From NCBI RefSeq assembly GCF_000155955.1, contig NZ_GG697143.2:99008-163007 (forward strand): DNA of 64,000 nt, in the 5' to 3' direction. Position numbers and translations under genes: made by a program. This document shows positions 9,401 through 18,903 of this stretch, piece after piece (the stretch's first letter is position 1; each line of letters starts with the position of its first letter). A model generated the notes under the pieces. That model did no database searches and was not told where the DNA came from. It was given only the letters and a program-made list of their open reading frames with translations. The DNA is from Mitsuokella multacida DSM 20544 (lineage in GTDB: Bacteria; Bacillota; Negativicutes; Selenomonadales; Selenomonadaceae).

Positions 9401-12400
9401 AGGGCAGACCCAGCCTGTCACCGGCCGTGCTGCTACAGAAGACCAGCTCAAGAGCGTGTCCGATGTGGTCAATACGAACCGGACCAATATTGCCAACAAT
9501 ACCGAAGCCATCGCCAAAGGCCTCAATTTCTCGGCCAGCAACAAGGTAGATGGTACCTATAAGACGGTCAAAAAGAATCTGGGCGATACGGTGGCAGTTC
9601 GCGCCAGCGATGTCAAGGATGGCCATACCTACAATACGGACAACCTGACCACAGAAATCGATGACAACGGCATCATCACCGTGAAGATGGATACCCAGCT
9701 CACGGCGGACAAGGTGACTGTGGGAACAGGCGATAATGCCATCACCATCGATGGTTTCGACGGCAGCATGAAGACCGGTTCTTCCACCTTGAACGGTACA
9801 GGCCTGACCATTAATAATGGTCCCAGTGTCACCACCAGCGGCATCAGCGGCGGCAGTAAGCAGATCACTGAGGTCAAGAGTGGTGCATCCGGCATGGATG
9901 ATTCCAATAACCCGATATATGGAACGGACACCAATGCCGCCAATATCGGCGATGTCAAGAATATCGCCGCCAAGACCGTGACCGTCAGCGGAGACAATAA
10001 GAATACGAAGGTGGTAGGAACGCCGAATACCACAGATGGAACGGTGGACTACAAGGTTTCCTTGAACGATACTGTGACCCTGGGCAGCGATGCCGGAACA
10101 CAGGTTTCCTTGAATGGCAAGACCGGTGTCATTAAGGCTGGCAATCAGGCGACTATCGACGGCAGTGCAGGAACGGCTTCCATTGGCAATCTCTCCTTGG
10201 GGACTGTTGCAGCGAATACCCTGACCTTAAAGGATAAAGATGGCAGAGACACCCCCCAGAAGGCAGATGCAGGAACGTATGCAACGGGCTTGACCAATAC
10301 GACTTGGGACGTCGCCAACCCGTCTTATGTCAGCGGTAGAGCTGCGACGGAAGACGAACTCCTGACTGTATCCAATACCGTCAACTCCGGCTGGAAGGCC
10401 CAGATTAACGGCACCGATGTCAAGACTGTCACACCTACCGATAACACCTTGAACTTTGTGGCAGGGGATAATATTTCTCTTTCCAGCGGCAATGATATCA
10501 AGGATATCAAGATTGCCACTACACCGGATGTCAACTTTACAACGGTCCGCGTCGGTGGTACCAATACTAGCGGCACTTATACAGGCGGCATTTTCCTGGG
10601 AAATCAGGCTGGCGGTGGTGCTAATGGCAGTGCTGATTCCCCGATTATGAGTATTACAGGACTTAAAAATACAGCCTGGGTGAAGGGCAACTTTATGTCC
10701 GGCCGTGCGGCTACAGAAGATCAGCTGAACGTAGTAGCCCAGCAGATTATAGGCGAAGTCAACGCTGCTGATATTTATGTAGAGAGCGGATCTGTCTCTT
10801 ATGATACAAAGGGCGATGGAACCGGTACATTGCAGCGTTCTAATAAGACCACAGGCAATCTGACTGGCCTCCATGATTACTATGTAACCGGTGGCAGTGT
10901 CAGCACCGATGGTAAAACCCTGAATCTGACGAAAAATGGCGGTGATGCCATTCCGGGTATTGATATGACCAATGTGCTGAATCAGGACAGCCATCTGGTG
11001 GCCGCCGACAGTGGTGAATACACGGTAGGCAGCGATGGCAAGGTAACGCTGAAGGTGAAAAATAACGTAGCGGGAAGCACTCCTACGGATGTGGTGATTT
11101 CTGGTATTGCCAGCAATGCGGCTCTGCAGAAGGGCTTGAATTTTGAAGCCAATGGAGCAGAGAAGGAGGGCGGAAGTGCTGCCTACAATGCTCCGCTGGG
11201 GGATAAAATCAGTGTATTGGGCGGTGCGGCAAAGGATAAGCACACCTACAATACAGATAACATCACCACTACTATGAATAATGGCACCATCACGGTGAAG
11301 TTGGACAATGACCTGACGGCTCACAGCCTGACGGCAGGGTCCAGTACTGTTGATGGTAGAGTGAGGGTAACTGGCGCTAAAGGTGCCTATGTTGAGATGG
11401 ATGGCAGTGACGGTTCCATTCATTTGGGCAACAACGGTGGCCGTTATTCCGCACTGTATCAGAACTATGGCGGCACGGGCTTCTTGACGGCTGAAACATC
11501 TCCGCGTTTGGAATATGCGGTAGACAATGCCCCGAACACGCGTCACACCATTGCCACCCTGGACGATGGCATGAAGTTTGCCGGTGATGATGCCAAGGCA
11601 GATTCGTCTAAGACTGTCAGCACAACCCTCAACAGCACTTTGAAGATCACTGGAGGTGCTGCTGCCGGCAATTTGACGGACGGCAATATCGGTGTGGTGA
11701 AGAACGATGCTGGCGATGGCCTGATAATCAAGCTGAATAAGGACCTCACCAATATGGGCACCATCAGCTTTGCACCCACTGCAGGGACTACGGGCAGTGG
11801 CATCAAGATTGGCTCCCAGACTATTGCCAACAACGGCACCAGCCCTAATGCTGCTGCCGGTGACTACGTTACCGGCCTGACCAACACCAAATGGTCGAAA
11901 GACGGCATCGTCAGCGGCCGGGCAGCTACAGAAGACCAGCTCCAGCAGGTGGCCAATGCCATTGTCAATGGCAAGGAAACGGGTGGCGGCTTTGGTATCA
12001 GCGACAATGCAGGCAATGTGGTGAAGCAGGATCTGGGCGGCGCCATCCAGCTGAAGGCGGCAGACAGCAATCTGACCACTACGGCAGATACCACTGGCAA
12101 AGCCATTACCTTTGGCTTGAGCAAGGAACTGAAAGACATGACCAGTGCTACTTTCAAGGATGCGACGACTGGTGCTATGACCGTAATTGACGGCAAGGGC
12201 ATTGCCATTACGCCCCAGAACGGCAGCACAAATGGCCAAGTAAAGCTGACCACCGATGGACTGTCCAATGGCGGTAAGCAGATTACCAATGTACAGAGCG
12301 GACTCTATGATACGGCACAGAATAAGCCGGTGGATATCTCTACCATTACGGCAGACAGCTCCATGCTGCAAAATGGGGCCACTATCGGCGATTTGCAGAC

Positions 12401-15400
12401 CGTCAGAAATGGTTTGAAAACAGAACTGACAAACAAGGGCCTGGACTTCAAGGGCAATGACGCTACCACTACTGTCCATAGAAATCTGGGCGACACCCTG
12501 ACCATCCAGGGAACCGGCGCGGATGGCCGTGAATACGACGGCGGCGCCAATGTGCAGGTCAAGGCAGATAAGAATGCCAATACGCTGACGGTCCAGCTGG
12601 ATCGCGACCTCAATGCCCATACCCTGACGTTGGGCAAAGCTTCTAATGGAACCGAAAAAGGGGAAGCAGGGACGCTGATCCTCAACGGGAAAAACAAGGA
12701 TAATGGGATGAGCCCGGTATCCATCGGTGTCACCTATCGGGGAAATCAGAACAATGAAGCCATGAAGACGGCCATGTCTCGGATTACCTATAAAGGTGGC
12801 AATGGAAATGACCACACCGTGGCCACCCTGGAAGACGGCCTGCAGTTGTCCGGTGATAATGGCGAAGCCCTCAATACCACCCTGGACAAGAAGGTGACCA
12901 TCAAGGGCGGCGCGAAGGACAAGCTGGTGGACAACACCACGGATCCCACGAAGAACAATAACATCGGTGTCGTTGCCAGCCAGGATGATGACGGCAATAC
13001 CACCCTTTCCTTGCAGCTGGCCAAGGATCTCACCGGTCTCAATACGGTGACGGCCGGCTCAGTGGTCATGGGCAATCAGAATGTCATCAGTGTAGGAAAA
13101 GCTTCGGGACAGGGCAACTTCATCACTGGTCTTGATAACAAGACATGGGATGGGACCGACTATGTCTCCGGCCGGGCGGCGACAGAAGATCAGCTGAAGA
13201 CAGTCAGCGATTCCATCAAGACTTCTGTAAACAATGCCCAGTTTGGGATTACCGCCGGCGGCCTGGCTGATGGCGGCGATGTGACGGTCAAGAAGAATCT
13301 CGGTGAATCCATCCGCATCTATGGCGATGCTCCGGTAACCAACGAGAAAAACGATGGCTCCGGGGATTTCTGGGATCGCAGCAAGGCCAACATCCTCACC
13401 AAGGTGAAGAAAGACCATGATGGAAATGATTACGTTTCCGTAGAACTCCAGGATCATCTGGAAGTCGGTGTCCATGGGGGTGCCGATGACAAAGGTACAG
13501 ATGGCAGCATGCAGTTCAAGGGCAAGTCCGCCAAAGAGGTGAACATCACCGGCGATACGGGTGTTATCCTGAGCGACGGCGATGGCCAAGCCAGGACGCA
13601 GACAGCGGCTCTTCGCCAGAACAATGGTACAGGCTATCTGGACCTCGCCGGTTCTGAGGGCGCGTTTACCAGCCTGTTTACGAAGAAAGGCACACAGAAT
13701 CTGTCTCAGGAGGATGCCAAGAAGTCTGATACACGCTTGACCTATACGACGGATAAGAGCAGCAAGACTGAGCATCAGGTGGCTACGCTGGACGATGGTC
13801 TCGTCATCGCTGGCGACAATGGACAGGTGACGCGCCTTCTGAACAGCACGCTGAAGTTGTCCGGTGGTGAGACGGATGAAGCCAAACTTTCCAGTGGCAA
13901 GAATATTGGTGTTGTCGCCAATAAGGATAACGATGGCCTTGATATCAAGCTGGCCAAAGACCTGACGGATATCGACAGCATCAATATGACGGGCGGCCTC
14001 AAGCTCAACAGCACCAATGGCTCGTCGACGATCACTGGCCTGACGAATACGAGCGTCGATCTGCCTGACTTTGGCAAAGCTGGCCGGGCTGCTACAGAAG
14101 AACAGCTGGAGCAGGTGAAGGGCAGCATCACCGACACTGCAAAGGGCGGCGGTTTTGGCCTGGCCGATGACAAGGGGAATGCCGTAAAGGCAGACCTTGG
14201 AAGCAACATCGGCATTCACGGGGACAGTAATATCACGACGGCTGTTTCTGAAGATGGCAAATCGCTCAACATCGGCCTGAAGAAGGATGTTGACCTCGGT
14301 GATGCTGGCTCCATCAAGGCCGGCGGCGTCACAATCGACAAAAACGGCATTGACGCTGGTGGCAAGAACATCACCAACGTCAAGAGTGGTATCGTCAAGG
14401 GCGATGACAGCGACAACGGCAATGCTGCCAACATCGGCGATGTGAAACATATCGTCGATGGCAAGATTGGCGATGTCAACGGTAAGATCGACAACATCAC
14501 GAAGGATGTCTCGAACATCAAGACGGATGTATCGACGATCAAACAGACGAAGCGCACATATCAGGGCGATGACGGCAAGGTCGTTAATGTCGACTTTGGC
14601 GGTGCACTGAGCCTGACGGGCGGCGCTACGGAAGTCGCGGAGGATAAGAACATCGGCGTCGTCAAGAATGGCGGAAATGGCCTGTCCCTGCGCCTGGCGA
14701 AGAATCTTGGCGGCCTTGAGAGTGTCACGACGGGTAAGACTACGATGGATGACAGCGGCCTGACCATTGCGGGCAGCGATGGCAAGGCTAGCACCACGGT
14801 CACGAATAGCGGCATCAAGATTGCCTCTAGCGGCGATGATACGCATGCGGTGGAAATCAGCAATAGCAATGTCTCAATGGGTGGTCAGCAGATTCATGAT
14901 GTGGCTCCTGGCGCGGCGGACGGCGATGCAGTCAATGTCTCGCAGCTCAAGAAGAGTGTTGGGGCGCTCGGTGGGGCCATCAATCAGGTGGACCGCCGCG
15001 TGGATCGCGTCGGCGCTGGTGCGGCAGCTCTGGCGGCCCTGCATCCGCAGGATTTCGACCCGGATGACAAGTGGGACTTCGCTGTGGGCTACGGCAATTA
15101 CCGCGGCGCGAATGCGGCGGCTGTCGGTGCGTTCTACAAGCCGAATGAGGATACGACATTCTCGGTCGGCGGCACGGTCGGTGGCGGCGAGAACATGGTC
15201 AATGCGGGCATCAGCTTCAAGTTTGGCCAGGGCAACCACGTCTCGAACAGCCGTGTGGCCATGGCCAAGGAAATCAAGGACCTGCGCAAAGAGGTCGAGA
15301 GCCTGCGCAGTGCGCTTGTCGATGTAGCAGCTGGCAAGCAGCTTGACCCGGCGAAGACGAAGCTCTTCCCGGATATGCCCAAAAACCACTGGGCTTACAA

Positions 15401-15668
15401 GGAAATCTCGGAGCTCGCAGGCAATGGACTGCTCGACGGGTATCCGGATGGTGAGTTCAAGGGCGACCGCATGATGACGCGTTACGAATTCGCGACGATT
15501 GTCTACCGCCAAATGATGGCGGGCAGGGAGCTCAGTGACCGCCTTGTACAGGAATTCGAGCCAGAGCTCGAGCGCATCCGCATCGATGTCGTCGCGCGCC
15601 ACAAGGACGGCACGCCGTCAATCGAGCGCGTCCGCGTCAACAAGCCTGCTGATGCGAACCGCAAGTAA
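6426..15668 (+). CDS. Giant trimeric autotransporter adhesin with C-terminal coiled coil and SLH domain
   Basis: A 3080-residue YadA/Hia-type surface adhesin. Residues 1-29 are an extended signal peptide region (MNRIYQVIWSSVKSCYVVVS) followed by the hydrophobic core to ~63. Residues 71-180 are eight exact 15-residue repeats with an [IV]xGG core; residues ~555-700 are classical YadA head repeats (SLAIGYDNTASG, SVAVGNGTNASG). The stalk holds seven GRAATE(D/E)xL neck motifs and DAVNVAQLK/DAVNVSQLK HIM motifs. The YadA membrane anchor is ~2853-2937 (AVGYGNYRGANAAAVGAFYK, FSVGGTVGGGENMVNAGISF). Unusually the chain continues with a coiled coil (~2940-2972) and one S-layer-homology domain (~2978-3032, FPDMPKNHWAYKEISELA) plus a basic tail. 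It is a stand-alone gene with a strong terminator. Adhesion is known for the family; the ligand here is unknown. Confidence 0.93.
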   Translation: MNRIYQVIWSSVKSCYVVVSENASRHGKKKAAHLAPSTTKRTMLAMSLGAAVLMGSGSATEAAATGEHATISGGDNGTASGKYSSISGGKDNVAAGENSSISGGSTNKASGINSSVSGGGDNEAIGEEASVSGGSQGKATGKRSSVTGGGQNQAAGDFSTVNGGTGNKAFGYGSSIIGGSGNVVGKMAVDENGNPKFKDSNGNDVVGTITMDKERNPILVDSKGNVIKDAHQYPDPSSPFAASVAVAIGGYSSSVQGSYSVGIAGGSTSASASSGLAAGRQATVTMANGVAIGYESTASVINSSRAADKEGRIVSFGHQAGDVYYTVDYQNHTVTENQYDSAAYNRLVNVADGIDDHDVVVMEQLKNAKAEAVAEAKTNIKVKGDEFNVHAAESTDAKGVQTTTISLMPKVTLKNSTDTTGAKQVVLDGTAGTISAGLSTDTKNFVSLDGTKGLAKVGGIQIGNQSFTYDYMKPVSLNDDGATLKLESTRASASGNFVTGLSNRTWTPGNYMTGRAATEDQLEQAGRHFLSIKTANKDDDGNPITPVAENSLANYYNDGATGSASMAFGVGTTAKGDHSLSMGVRSSASGLNSLAIGYDNTASGTQSVAVGNGTNASGNYSVAMGLGSQAGTQNTDPESTDNGAAVAVGFESSAEQTGSAAYGYMASANNFESSAFGTSATANADGSVALGAHSVANRDKGISGYLAPTSMTPDNAAIWISTDGAVSLGGKTKNAAGQDVTISRQITNLAAGSEDSDAVNVAQLKALASQGMNFQGNDTNTSVHLDQGGTLQIQGSGRKEDTEYSTQNVKVLTDTANKRLSIALDKNPTFDSVTAGTENSTSGGGQTGSLKIVGANSSSTNKATTITAGYAASPELSGAKGTGRISYTDGDGTAHTVATLGDGLKLAGDTGTGSVALDNTLTVSGGATNLANGNNIGVTANGSTLSLKLAKDITGLDTVTAGGVKMGTQSDGNDTTKSGKYVTGLDNTTWTVGQTQPVTGRAATEDQLKSVSDVVNTNRTNIANNTEAIAKGLNFSASNKVDGTYKTVKKNLGDTVAVRASDVKDGHTYNTDNLTTEIDDNGIITVKMDTQLTADKVTVGTGDNAITIDGFDGSMKTGSSTLNGTGLTINNGPSVTTSGISGGSKQITEVKSGASGMDDSNNPIYGTDTNAANIGDVKNIAAKTVTVSGDNKNTKVVGTPNTTDGTVDYKVSLNDTVTLGSDAGTQVSLNGKTGVIKAGNQATIDGSAGTASIGNLSLGTVAANTLTLKDKDGRDTPQKADAGTYATGLTNTTWDVANPSYVSGRAATEDELLTVSNTVNSGWKAQINGTDVKTVTPTDNTLNFVAGDNISLSSGNDIKDIKIATTPDVNFTTVRVGGTNTSGTYTGGIFLGNQAGGGANGSADSPIMSITGLKNTAWVKGNFMSGRAATEDQLNVVAQQIIGEVNAADIYVESGSVSYDTKGDGTGTLQRSNKTTGNLTGLHDYYVTGGSVSTDGKTLNLTKNGGDAIPGIDMTNVLNQDSHLVAADSGEYTVGSDGKVTLKVKNNVAGSTPTDVVISGIASNAALQKGLNFEANGAEKEGGSAAYNAPLGDKISVLGGAAKDKHTYNTDNITTTMNNGTITVKLDNDLTAHSLTAGSSTVDGRVRVTGAKGAYVEMDGSDGSIHLGNNGGRYSALYQNYGGTGFLTAETSPRLEYAVDNAPNTRHTIATLDDGMKFAGDDAKADSSKTVSTTLNSTLKITGGAAAGNLTDGNIGVVKNDAGDGLIIKLNKDLTNMGTISFAPTAGTTGSGIKIGSQTIANNGTSPNAAAGDYVTGLTNTKWSKDGIVSGRAATEDQLQQVANAIVNGKETGGGFGISDNAGNVVKQDLGGAIQLKAADSNLTTTADTTGKAITFGLSKELKDMTSATFKDATTGAMTVIDGKGIAITPQNGSTNGQVKLTTDGLSNGGKQITNVQSGLYDTAQNKPVDISTITADSSMLQNGATIGDLQTVRNGLKTELTNKGLDFKGNDATTTVHRNLGDTLTIQGTGADGREYDGGANVQVKADKNANTLTVQLDRDLNAHTLTLGKASNGTEKGEAGTLILNGKNKDNGMSPVSIGVTYRGNQNNEAMKTAMSRITYKGGNGNDHTVATLEDGLQLSGDNGEALNTTLDKKVTIKGGAKDKLVDNTTDPTKNNNIGVVASQDDDGNTTLSLQLAKDLTGLNTVTAGSVVMGNQNVISVGKASGQGNFITGLDNKTWDGTDYVSGRAATEDQLKTVSDSIKTSVNNAQFGITAGGLADGGDVTVKKNLGESIRIYGDAPVTNEKNDGSGDFWDRSKANILTKVKKDHDGNDYVSVELQDHLEVGVHGGADDKGTDGSMQFKGKSAKEVNITGDTGVILSDGDGQARTQTAALRQNNGTGYLDLAGSEGAFTSLFTKKGTQNLSQEDAKKSDTRLTYTTDKSSKTEHQVATLDDGLVIAGDNGQVTRLLNSTLKLSGGETDEAKLSSGKNIGVVANKDNDGLDIKLAKDLTDIDSINMTGGLKLNSTNGSSTITGLTNTSVDLPDFGKAGRAATEEQLEQVKGSITDTAKGGGFGLADDKGNAVKADLGSNIGIHGDSNITTAVSEDGKSLNIGLKKDVDLGDAGSIKAGGVTIDKNGIDAGGKNITNVKSGIVKGDDSDNGNAANIGDVKHIVDGKIGDVNGKIDNITKDVSNIKTDVSTIKQTKRTYQGDDGKVVNVDFGGALSLTGGATEVAEDKNIGVVKNGGNGLSLRLAKNLGGLESVTTGKTTMDDSGLTIAGSDGKASTTVTNSGIKIASSGDDTHAVEISNSNVSMGGQQIHDVAPGAADGDAVNVSQLKKSVGALGGAINQVDRRVDRVGAGAAALAALHPQDFDPDDKWDFAVGYGNYRGANAAAVGAFYKPNEDTTFSVGGTVGGGENMVNAGISFKFGQGNHVSNSRVAMAKEIKDLRKEVESLRSALVDVAAGKQLDPAKTKLFPDMPKNHWAYKEISELAGNGLLDGYPDGEFKGDRMMTRYEFATIVYRQMMAGRELSDRLVQEFEPELERIRIDVVARHKDGTPSIERVRVNKPADANRK

Positions 15669-15688
15669 AGCGCAAACAAGATAAAAAT

Positions 15689-15730
15689 AAAAACCGGAAG
15701 GTTTCTCGGATGAGAGACCTTCCGGTTTTT
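15689..15730. terminator. Bidirectional terminator between adhesin and acyl-CoA synthetase genes
   Basis: A long stem with arms AAAACCGGAAGGT and ACCTTCCGGTTTTT serves the converging adhesin (+) and ligase (-) genes. Confidence 0.9.
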
Positions 15731-15741
15731 GCTATATGCGA

Positions 15742-17229
15742 TTATTTGGCGTTCTTCTTTGCGAGGAAATCCCTGAGAATCTGGCGCTTGGCAATCTTGC
15801 CGGTCGAGGTGCGCGGCAGGGACTGGAGTTCGTGGAACTCGCGCGGAATCTTGTAGAGCGCGAGGTTGGCCTGCAGGAATTTCTTGAGCTCGCGGATGTT
15901 GATGGAGGCACCCTCGTGCAGGCTGTAGAAGCAGGCGCCGGCCTGGCCGCGCAGCTTGTCGTCGATGCCGACGACGGCGGCTTCGCTGATGCCCGGGAAC
16001 TGATAGATGAGCTCTTCGACTTCGCGCGGGTAGATGTTCTCGCCCATGCTGATAATCATGTCCTTGAGGCGGTCGACAATGTAGATGTAACCCTCTTCGT
16101 CGGCGCGGGCGACGTCGCCCGTGTGGAGCCAGCCGCCGCGCAGCGCGTTCTTCGTCGCGTCGGGCAGGTTCCAGTAGCCGAGCATGATGTTGTCGCCCTT
16201 GACGATGAACTCGCCGGCCTCGCCTTTGGGGACTTCCTTGCCGTCGGCGTCAATGAGCTTCCAGGCGATGCCCGGCACGACGGGGCCGCAGGAGCCGACT
16301 TTCGGCTTCTCGGGCGGGTTCATCGTGACGACTGGCGAGGTCTCGGAAAGGCCGTAGCCCTCGCAAATGTCGACGCCGAACTTGTTCATGAAGTCCTGCT
16401 CGATCTGCAGCGGCAGTGTCGTGCCGCCCGAGACGACGAGGCGCAAGGAGGCCATGTCTTCCTTGCTCGCGAGCTTCGTCAACAGGCTGCAGATTGACGG
16501 CACGATGTAGAGGTCGTTGATTTTCTCCTCGCGGATGACGCTGATGGTCTCTTTTGGTGTGAAGGAGTCGAGGATGACGACTTCGGCGCCGCAGTAGAGC
16601 GGGTAGAGCACGGAACAGGTCCAGCCGAAGCAGTGGTACATCGGCAGCACGCAGAGCACGTGATGTTCGGCCTTGCAGCCCATGATGCTCATCTGATCGG
16701 CGTTCGTGATGAGGTTGCGGTGCGAGAGGACGGCGCCCTTCGGCGAGCCCGTCGTGCCGGACGTGTAGATGATGACGCAGGGGTTCTGCTCATCGAAGGT
16801 CGGTGGCAGGGTCGGAGCAGCCGGCAGACTCTCGTCTTTCTTGCCCATCTGGCGGATGTCGTGCTGTGTCACGCGCATGTCGCAGCGCAGGGTGGAGAGC
16901 GCGTCGACGAGGTTCAGCGGCTGGTATGTCAGGATGTGGCGCGAGCCGGAGTCCTTGATGATGTAGGCAATCTCACGGCTGCTGAGCTGGAAATTGATCG
17001 GCACGGCGATGGCGCCGAGCGAGACGATGGCCATGTAGGCGTAGACGTAGTCCGCACTGTTGCGGGAGAAGATGCTGACGCGGTCGCCGACGCGCACACC
17101 GGCGGCGTAGAGGCGGTCACGGCAGGCGGCGACGTGCTGCTGCAGCTCGCGGTAGGTGATGCGGCGCTCGTGATCGACGATGGCGAGGGAGTCTGGCTTC
17201 CCCTGATAGATCAGTTCATGTACAAACAT
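15742..17229 (-). CDS. AMP-dependent acyl-CoA synthetase / ligase (long-chain fatty-acid-CoA ligase-like)
   Basis: A 495-residue member of the ANL adenylating superfamily. It carries the phosphate-binding loop YTSGTTGSPKGAVLSH, the A5 motif YGLSETSPVV, the GWLHTGD motif, the hinge region YIVDRLKDMIISMGENIYPREV and the C-terminal catalytic Lys in PRTSTGKIAKRQIL. These activate a carboxylic acid to acyl-AMP and then acyl-CoA. Length is normal for medium/long-chain fatty-acid or o-succinylbenzoate ligases (~490-510). Because the organism appears to use the futalosine menaquinone route, a MenE role is unlikely, and a fatty-acid or aromatic-acid ligase is the better guess. It is transcribed alone, converging on the adhesin gene. 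The exact acid substrate cannot be read from the sequence. Confidence 0.88.
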   Translation of the reverse strand: MFVHELIYQGKPDSLAIVDHERRITYRELQQHVAACRDRLYAAGVRVGDRVSIFSRNSADYVYAYMAIVSLGAIAVPINFQLSSREIAYIIKDSGSRHILTYQPLNLVDALSTLRCDMRVTQHDIRQMGKKDESLPAAPTLPPTFDEQNPCVIIYTSGTTGSPKGAVLSHRNLITNADQMSIMGCKAEHHVLCVLPMYHCFGWTCSVLYPLYCGAEVVILDSFTPKETISVIREEKINDLYIVPSICSLLTKLASKEDMASLRLVVSGGTTLPLQIEQDFMNKFGVDICEGYGLSETSPVVTMNPPEKPKVGSCGPVVPGIAWKLIDADGKEVPKGEAGEFIVKGDNIMLGYWNLPDATKNALRGGWLHTGDVARADEEGYIYIVDRLKDMIISMGENIYPREVEELIYQFPGISEAAVVGIDDKLRGQAGACFYSLHEGASINIRELKKFLQANLALYKIPREFHELQSLPRTSTGKIAKRQILRDFLAKKNAK

Positions 17230-17373
17230 TCTATACCCTATTCCTTCCTGAGAGCCTTAAGACCGCAAGTGCGGAGAGGCCCTCATCGCACAGGACAATT
17301 CCTCTTTATTATAGCCCTAATTTTATACCAGGTCATAAACTTTGTCAAAGCATAATGTTGCCAGCTCGTGATT

Positions 17374-18771
17374 TCAGTCTTCTTCCTCGTCGTGCGGGTG
17401 TGCGAGAGCGCTGTGCTGGTAGCTGTAGCCGAAGTAGACGAGGCAGCCGAACGTACACCAGACGATGAAGCGGACCCAGGTCTCCCAGGGCAGGTGATAC
17501 ATGAGGTAGCCGCAGGTCAGGACGGCGAGCGGCGCGATGAGCCAGACGAACGGGCAGCGGAAGGTGCGCGGCACCTCCGGCTTCGTGATGCGCAGGACGA
17601 GAACGCCGATGGCGGCAATCAGGAAGGCCGAGAGCGTGCCGATATTGGCCATCTCGGCGATGATGCCAATGGGGACGAAGCCCGCGATGATCGAGACGAA
17701 GATGCCGCCCATGACGGTGACGATGTACGGCGTGTGGTAGCGCTTGTGAATCTTGCAGACGCGGGCCGGGACCATGCCGTCACGGCTCATCGCGAAGAAG
17801 ATGCGGGCCTGACCGTAGAGCAGCACGAGCAGGACCGTCGTGATGCCGGCGATGGCGCCGACGCCGACGAGAGCTGAGCCGAGGTTATAGCCGATGTAGC
17901 GCAGGGCAAAGGCCACTGGCTCCGGGTTGTTGAGTTCGGTGTAGGGCACGATGCCCGTCAGCACGCCGGCGACGACGACGTAGAGGGCCGTGCAGATGAC
18001 GAGCGAGCCGATGATGCCGATCGGCAGGTCATGCGAGGGGTTCTTGCACTCCTCGGCGCTCGTCGCGACGGCATCGAAGCCGATGTAGGCAAAGAAGACG
18101 ATGGCGGCGCCGCCAAAGATGCCCGAGACGCCGAATGGCATGAAGGGCTCCCAGTTCATCGTGTCGACGTGCGGGATGGCCAGCAGCAGGAAGATGGCGA
18201 TGGCCGTGAGTTTGACACCGACGAGGATGCGGTTGAGCTTCGTGCTCTCCTGCGTGCCGCGAATCAGGAGGACGGAGAGCAGGAGCGTGATGAAGATGGC
18301 GGGGATGTTGATGATGCCGCCGTCTGCTGGCACATGCGTGAGTGCATGGCCCGGGTCGATGCCGGCCGAGAGCAGCAGGCCCGTGACGTAGCCGGACCAG
18401 CCCGAGGCGACGGCGCTCGCGGTGACGGTGTACTCGAGGATGAGGTTCCAGCCGACGATGAAGGCGATGAACTCGCCGAGCGAGGCGTAGGTGTAGGTGT
18501 AGGCGCTGCCCGACGCCGGCACGATGGAGGAGAATTCCGCGTAGGCGAGGCCCGCGAGCGCGCAGGCGAGTCCGGAGATCATGAAGGAGACCGTGACGGC
18601 CGGGCCCGCGTACTTCGCGGCAGCGACGCCCGTCAGGACGAAGATGCCGGTGCCGATGACACAGCCGATGCCGAGCAGGATGAGGTCAAAGGCGCCGAGC
18701 GTCTTGGCCATGCCCGATTGGGCAGCCGTCTCACGCATCTGCTCGATGCTTTTTGTGCGGAATAAGTTCAT
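17374..18771 (-). CDS. APC superfamily amino acid permease (cationic amino acid transporter-like)
   Basis: A 465-residue inner-membrane permease with about 12 hydrophobic segments. The first helix has the APC hallmark (LILLGIGCVIGTGIFVLTG), followed by AGLACALAGLAYAEF and SGSAYTYTYASLGEFIAFIVG, which are characteristic of the YfnA/CAT subgroup for cationic or broad-range amino acids. The C-terminus is an acidic, histidine-containing cytoplasmic tail (HPHDEEED). Start at 18771 is preceded by an AAGGGAA-type ribosome site. It lies between the acyl-CoA synthetase and PHP genes on the same strand with ~140 bp gaps, so co-transcription is not obvious. Substrate is assigned only to class. Confidence 0.88.
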   Translation of the reverse strand: MNLFRTKSIEQMRETAAQSGMAKTLGAFDLILLGIGCVIGTGIFVLTGVAAAKYAGPAVTVSFMISGLACALAGLAYAEFSSIVPASGSAYTYTYASLGEFIAFIVGWNLILEYTVTASAVASGWSGYVTGLLLSAGIDPGHALTHVPADGGIINIPAIFITLLLSVLLIRGTQESTKLNRILVGVKLTAIAIFLLLAIPHVDTMNWEPFMPFGVSGIFGGAAIVFFAYIGFDAVATSAEECKNPSHDLPIGIIGSLVICTALYVVVAGVLTGIVPYTELNNPEPVAFALRYIGYNLGSALVGVGAIAGITTVLLVLLYGQARIFFAMSRDGMVPARVCKIHKRYHTPYIVTVMGGIFVSIIAGFVPIGIIAEMANIGTLSAFLIAAIGVLVLRITKPEVPRTFRCPFVWLIAPLAVLTCGYLMYHLPWETWVRFIVWCTFGCLVYFGYSYQHSALAHPHDEEED

Positions 18772-18903
18772 AAGTTACCATTCCCTTTTCTTTTTCTTCC
18801 TTAAGATTTACAACTTTACTAAACTCTATTATTATAAGTAAGGAAAAAGCCTCCGTCAATACGACAGAGGCTCTCTGCAGCAAAATATATCGGGAAGTGG
18901 GCG

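Noticed and set aside
10227..14846. Very long minus-strand open frames inside the adhesin gene (862 and 595 residues)
   Set aside because: Low-complexity repeat sequence of the adhesin creates open antisense frames; the plus frame has continuous YadA-type modules across the whole region.
15742..17229. MenE (o-succinylbenzoate-CoA ligase)
   Set aside because: The ANL motifs would allow it, but the window's menaquinone genes belong to the futalosine route and no other men genes adjoin it.
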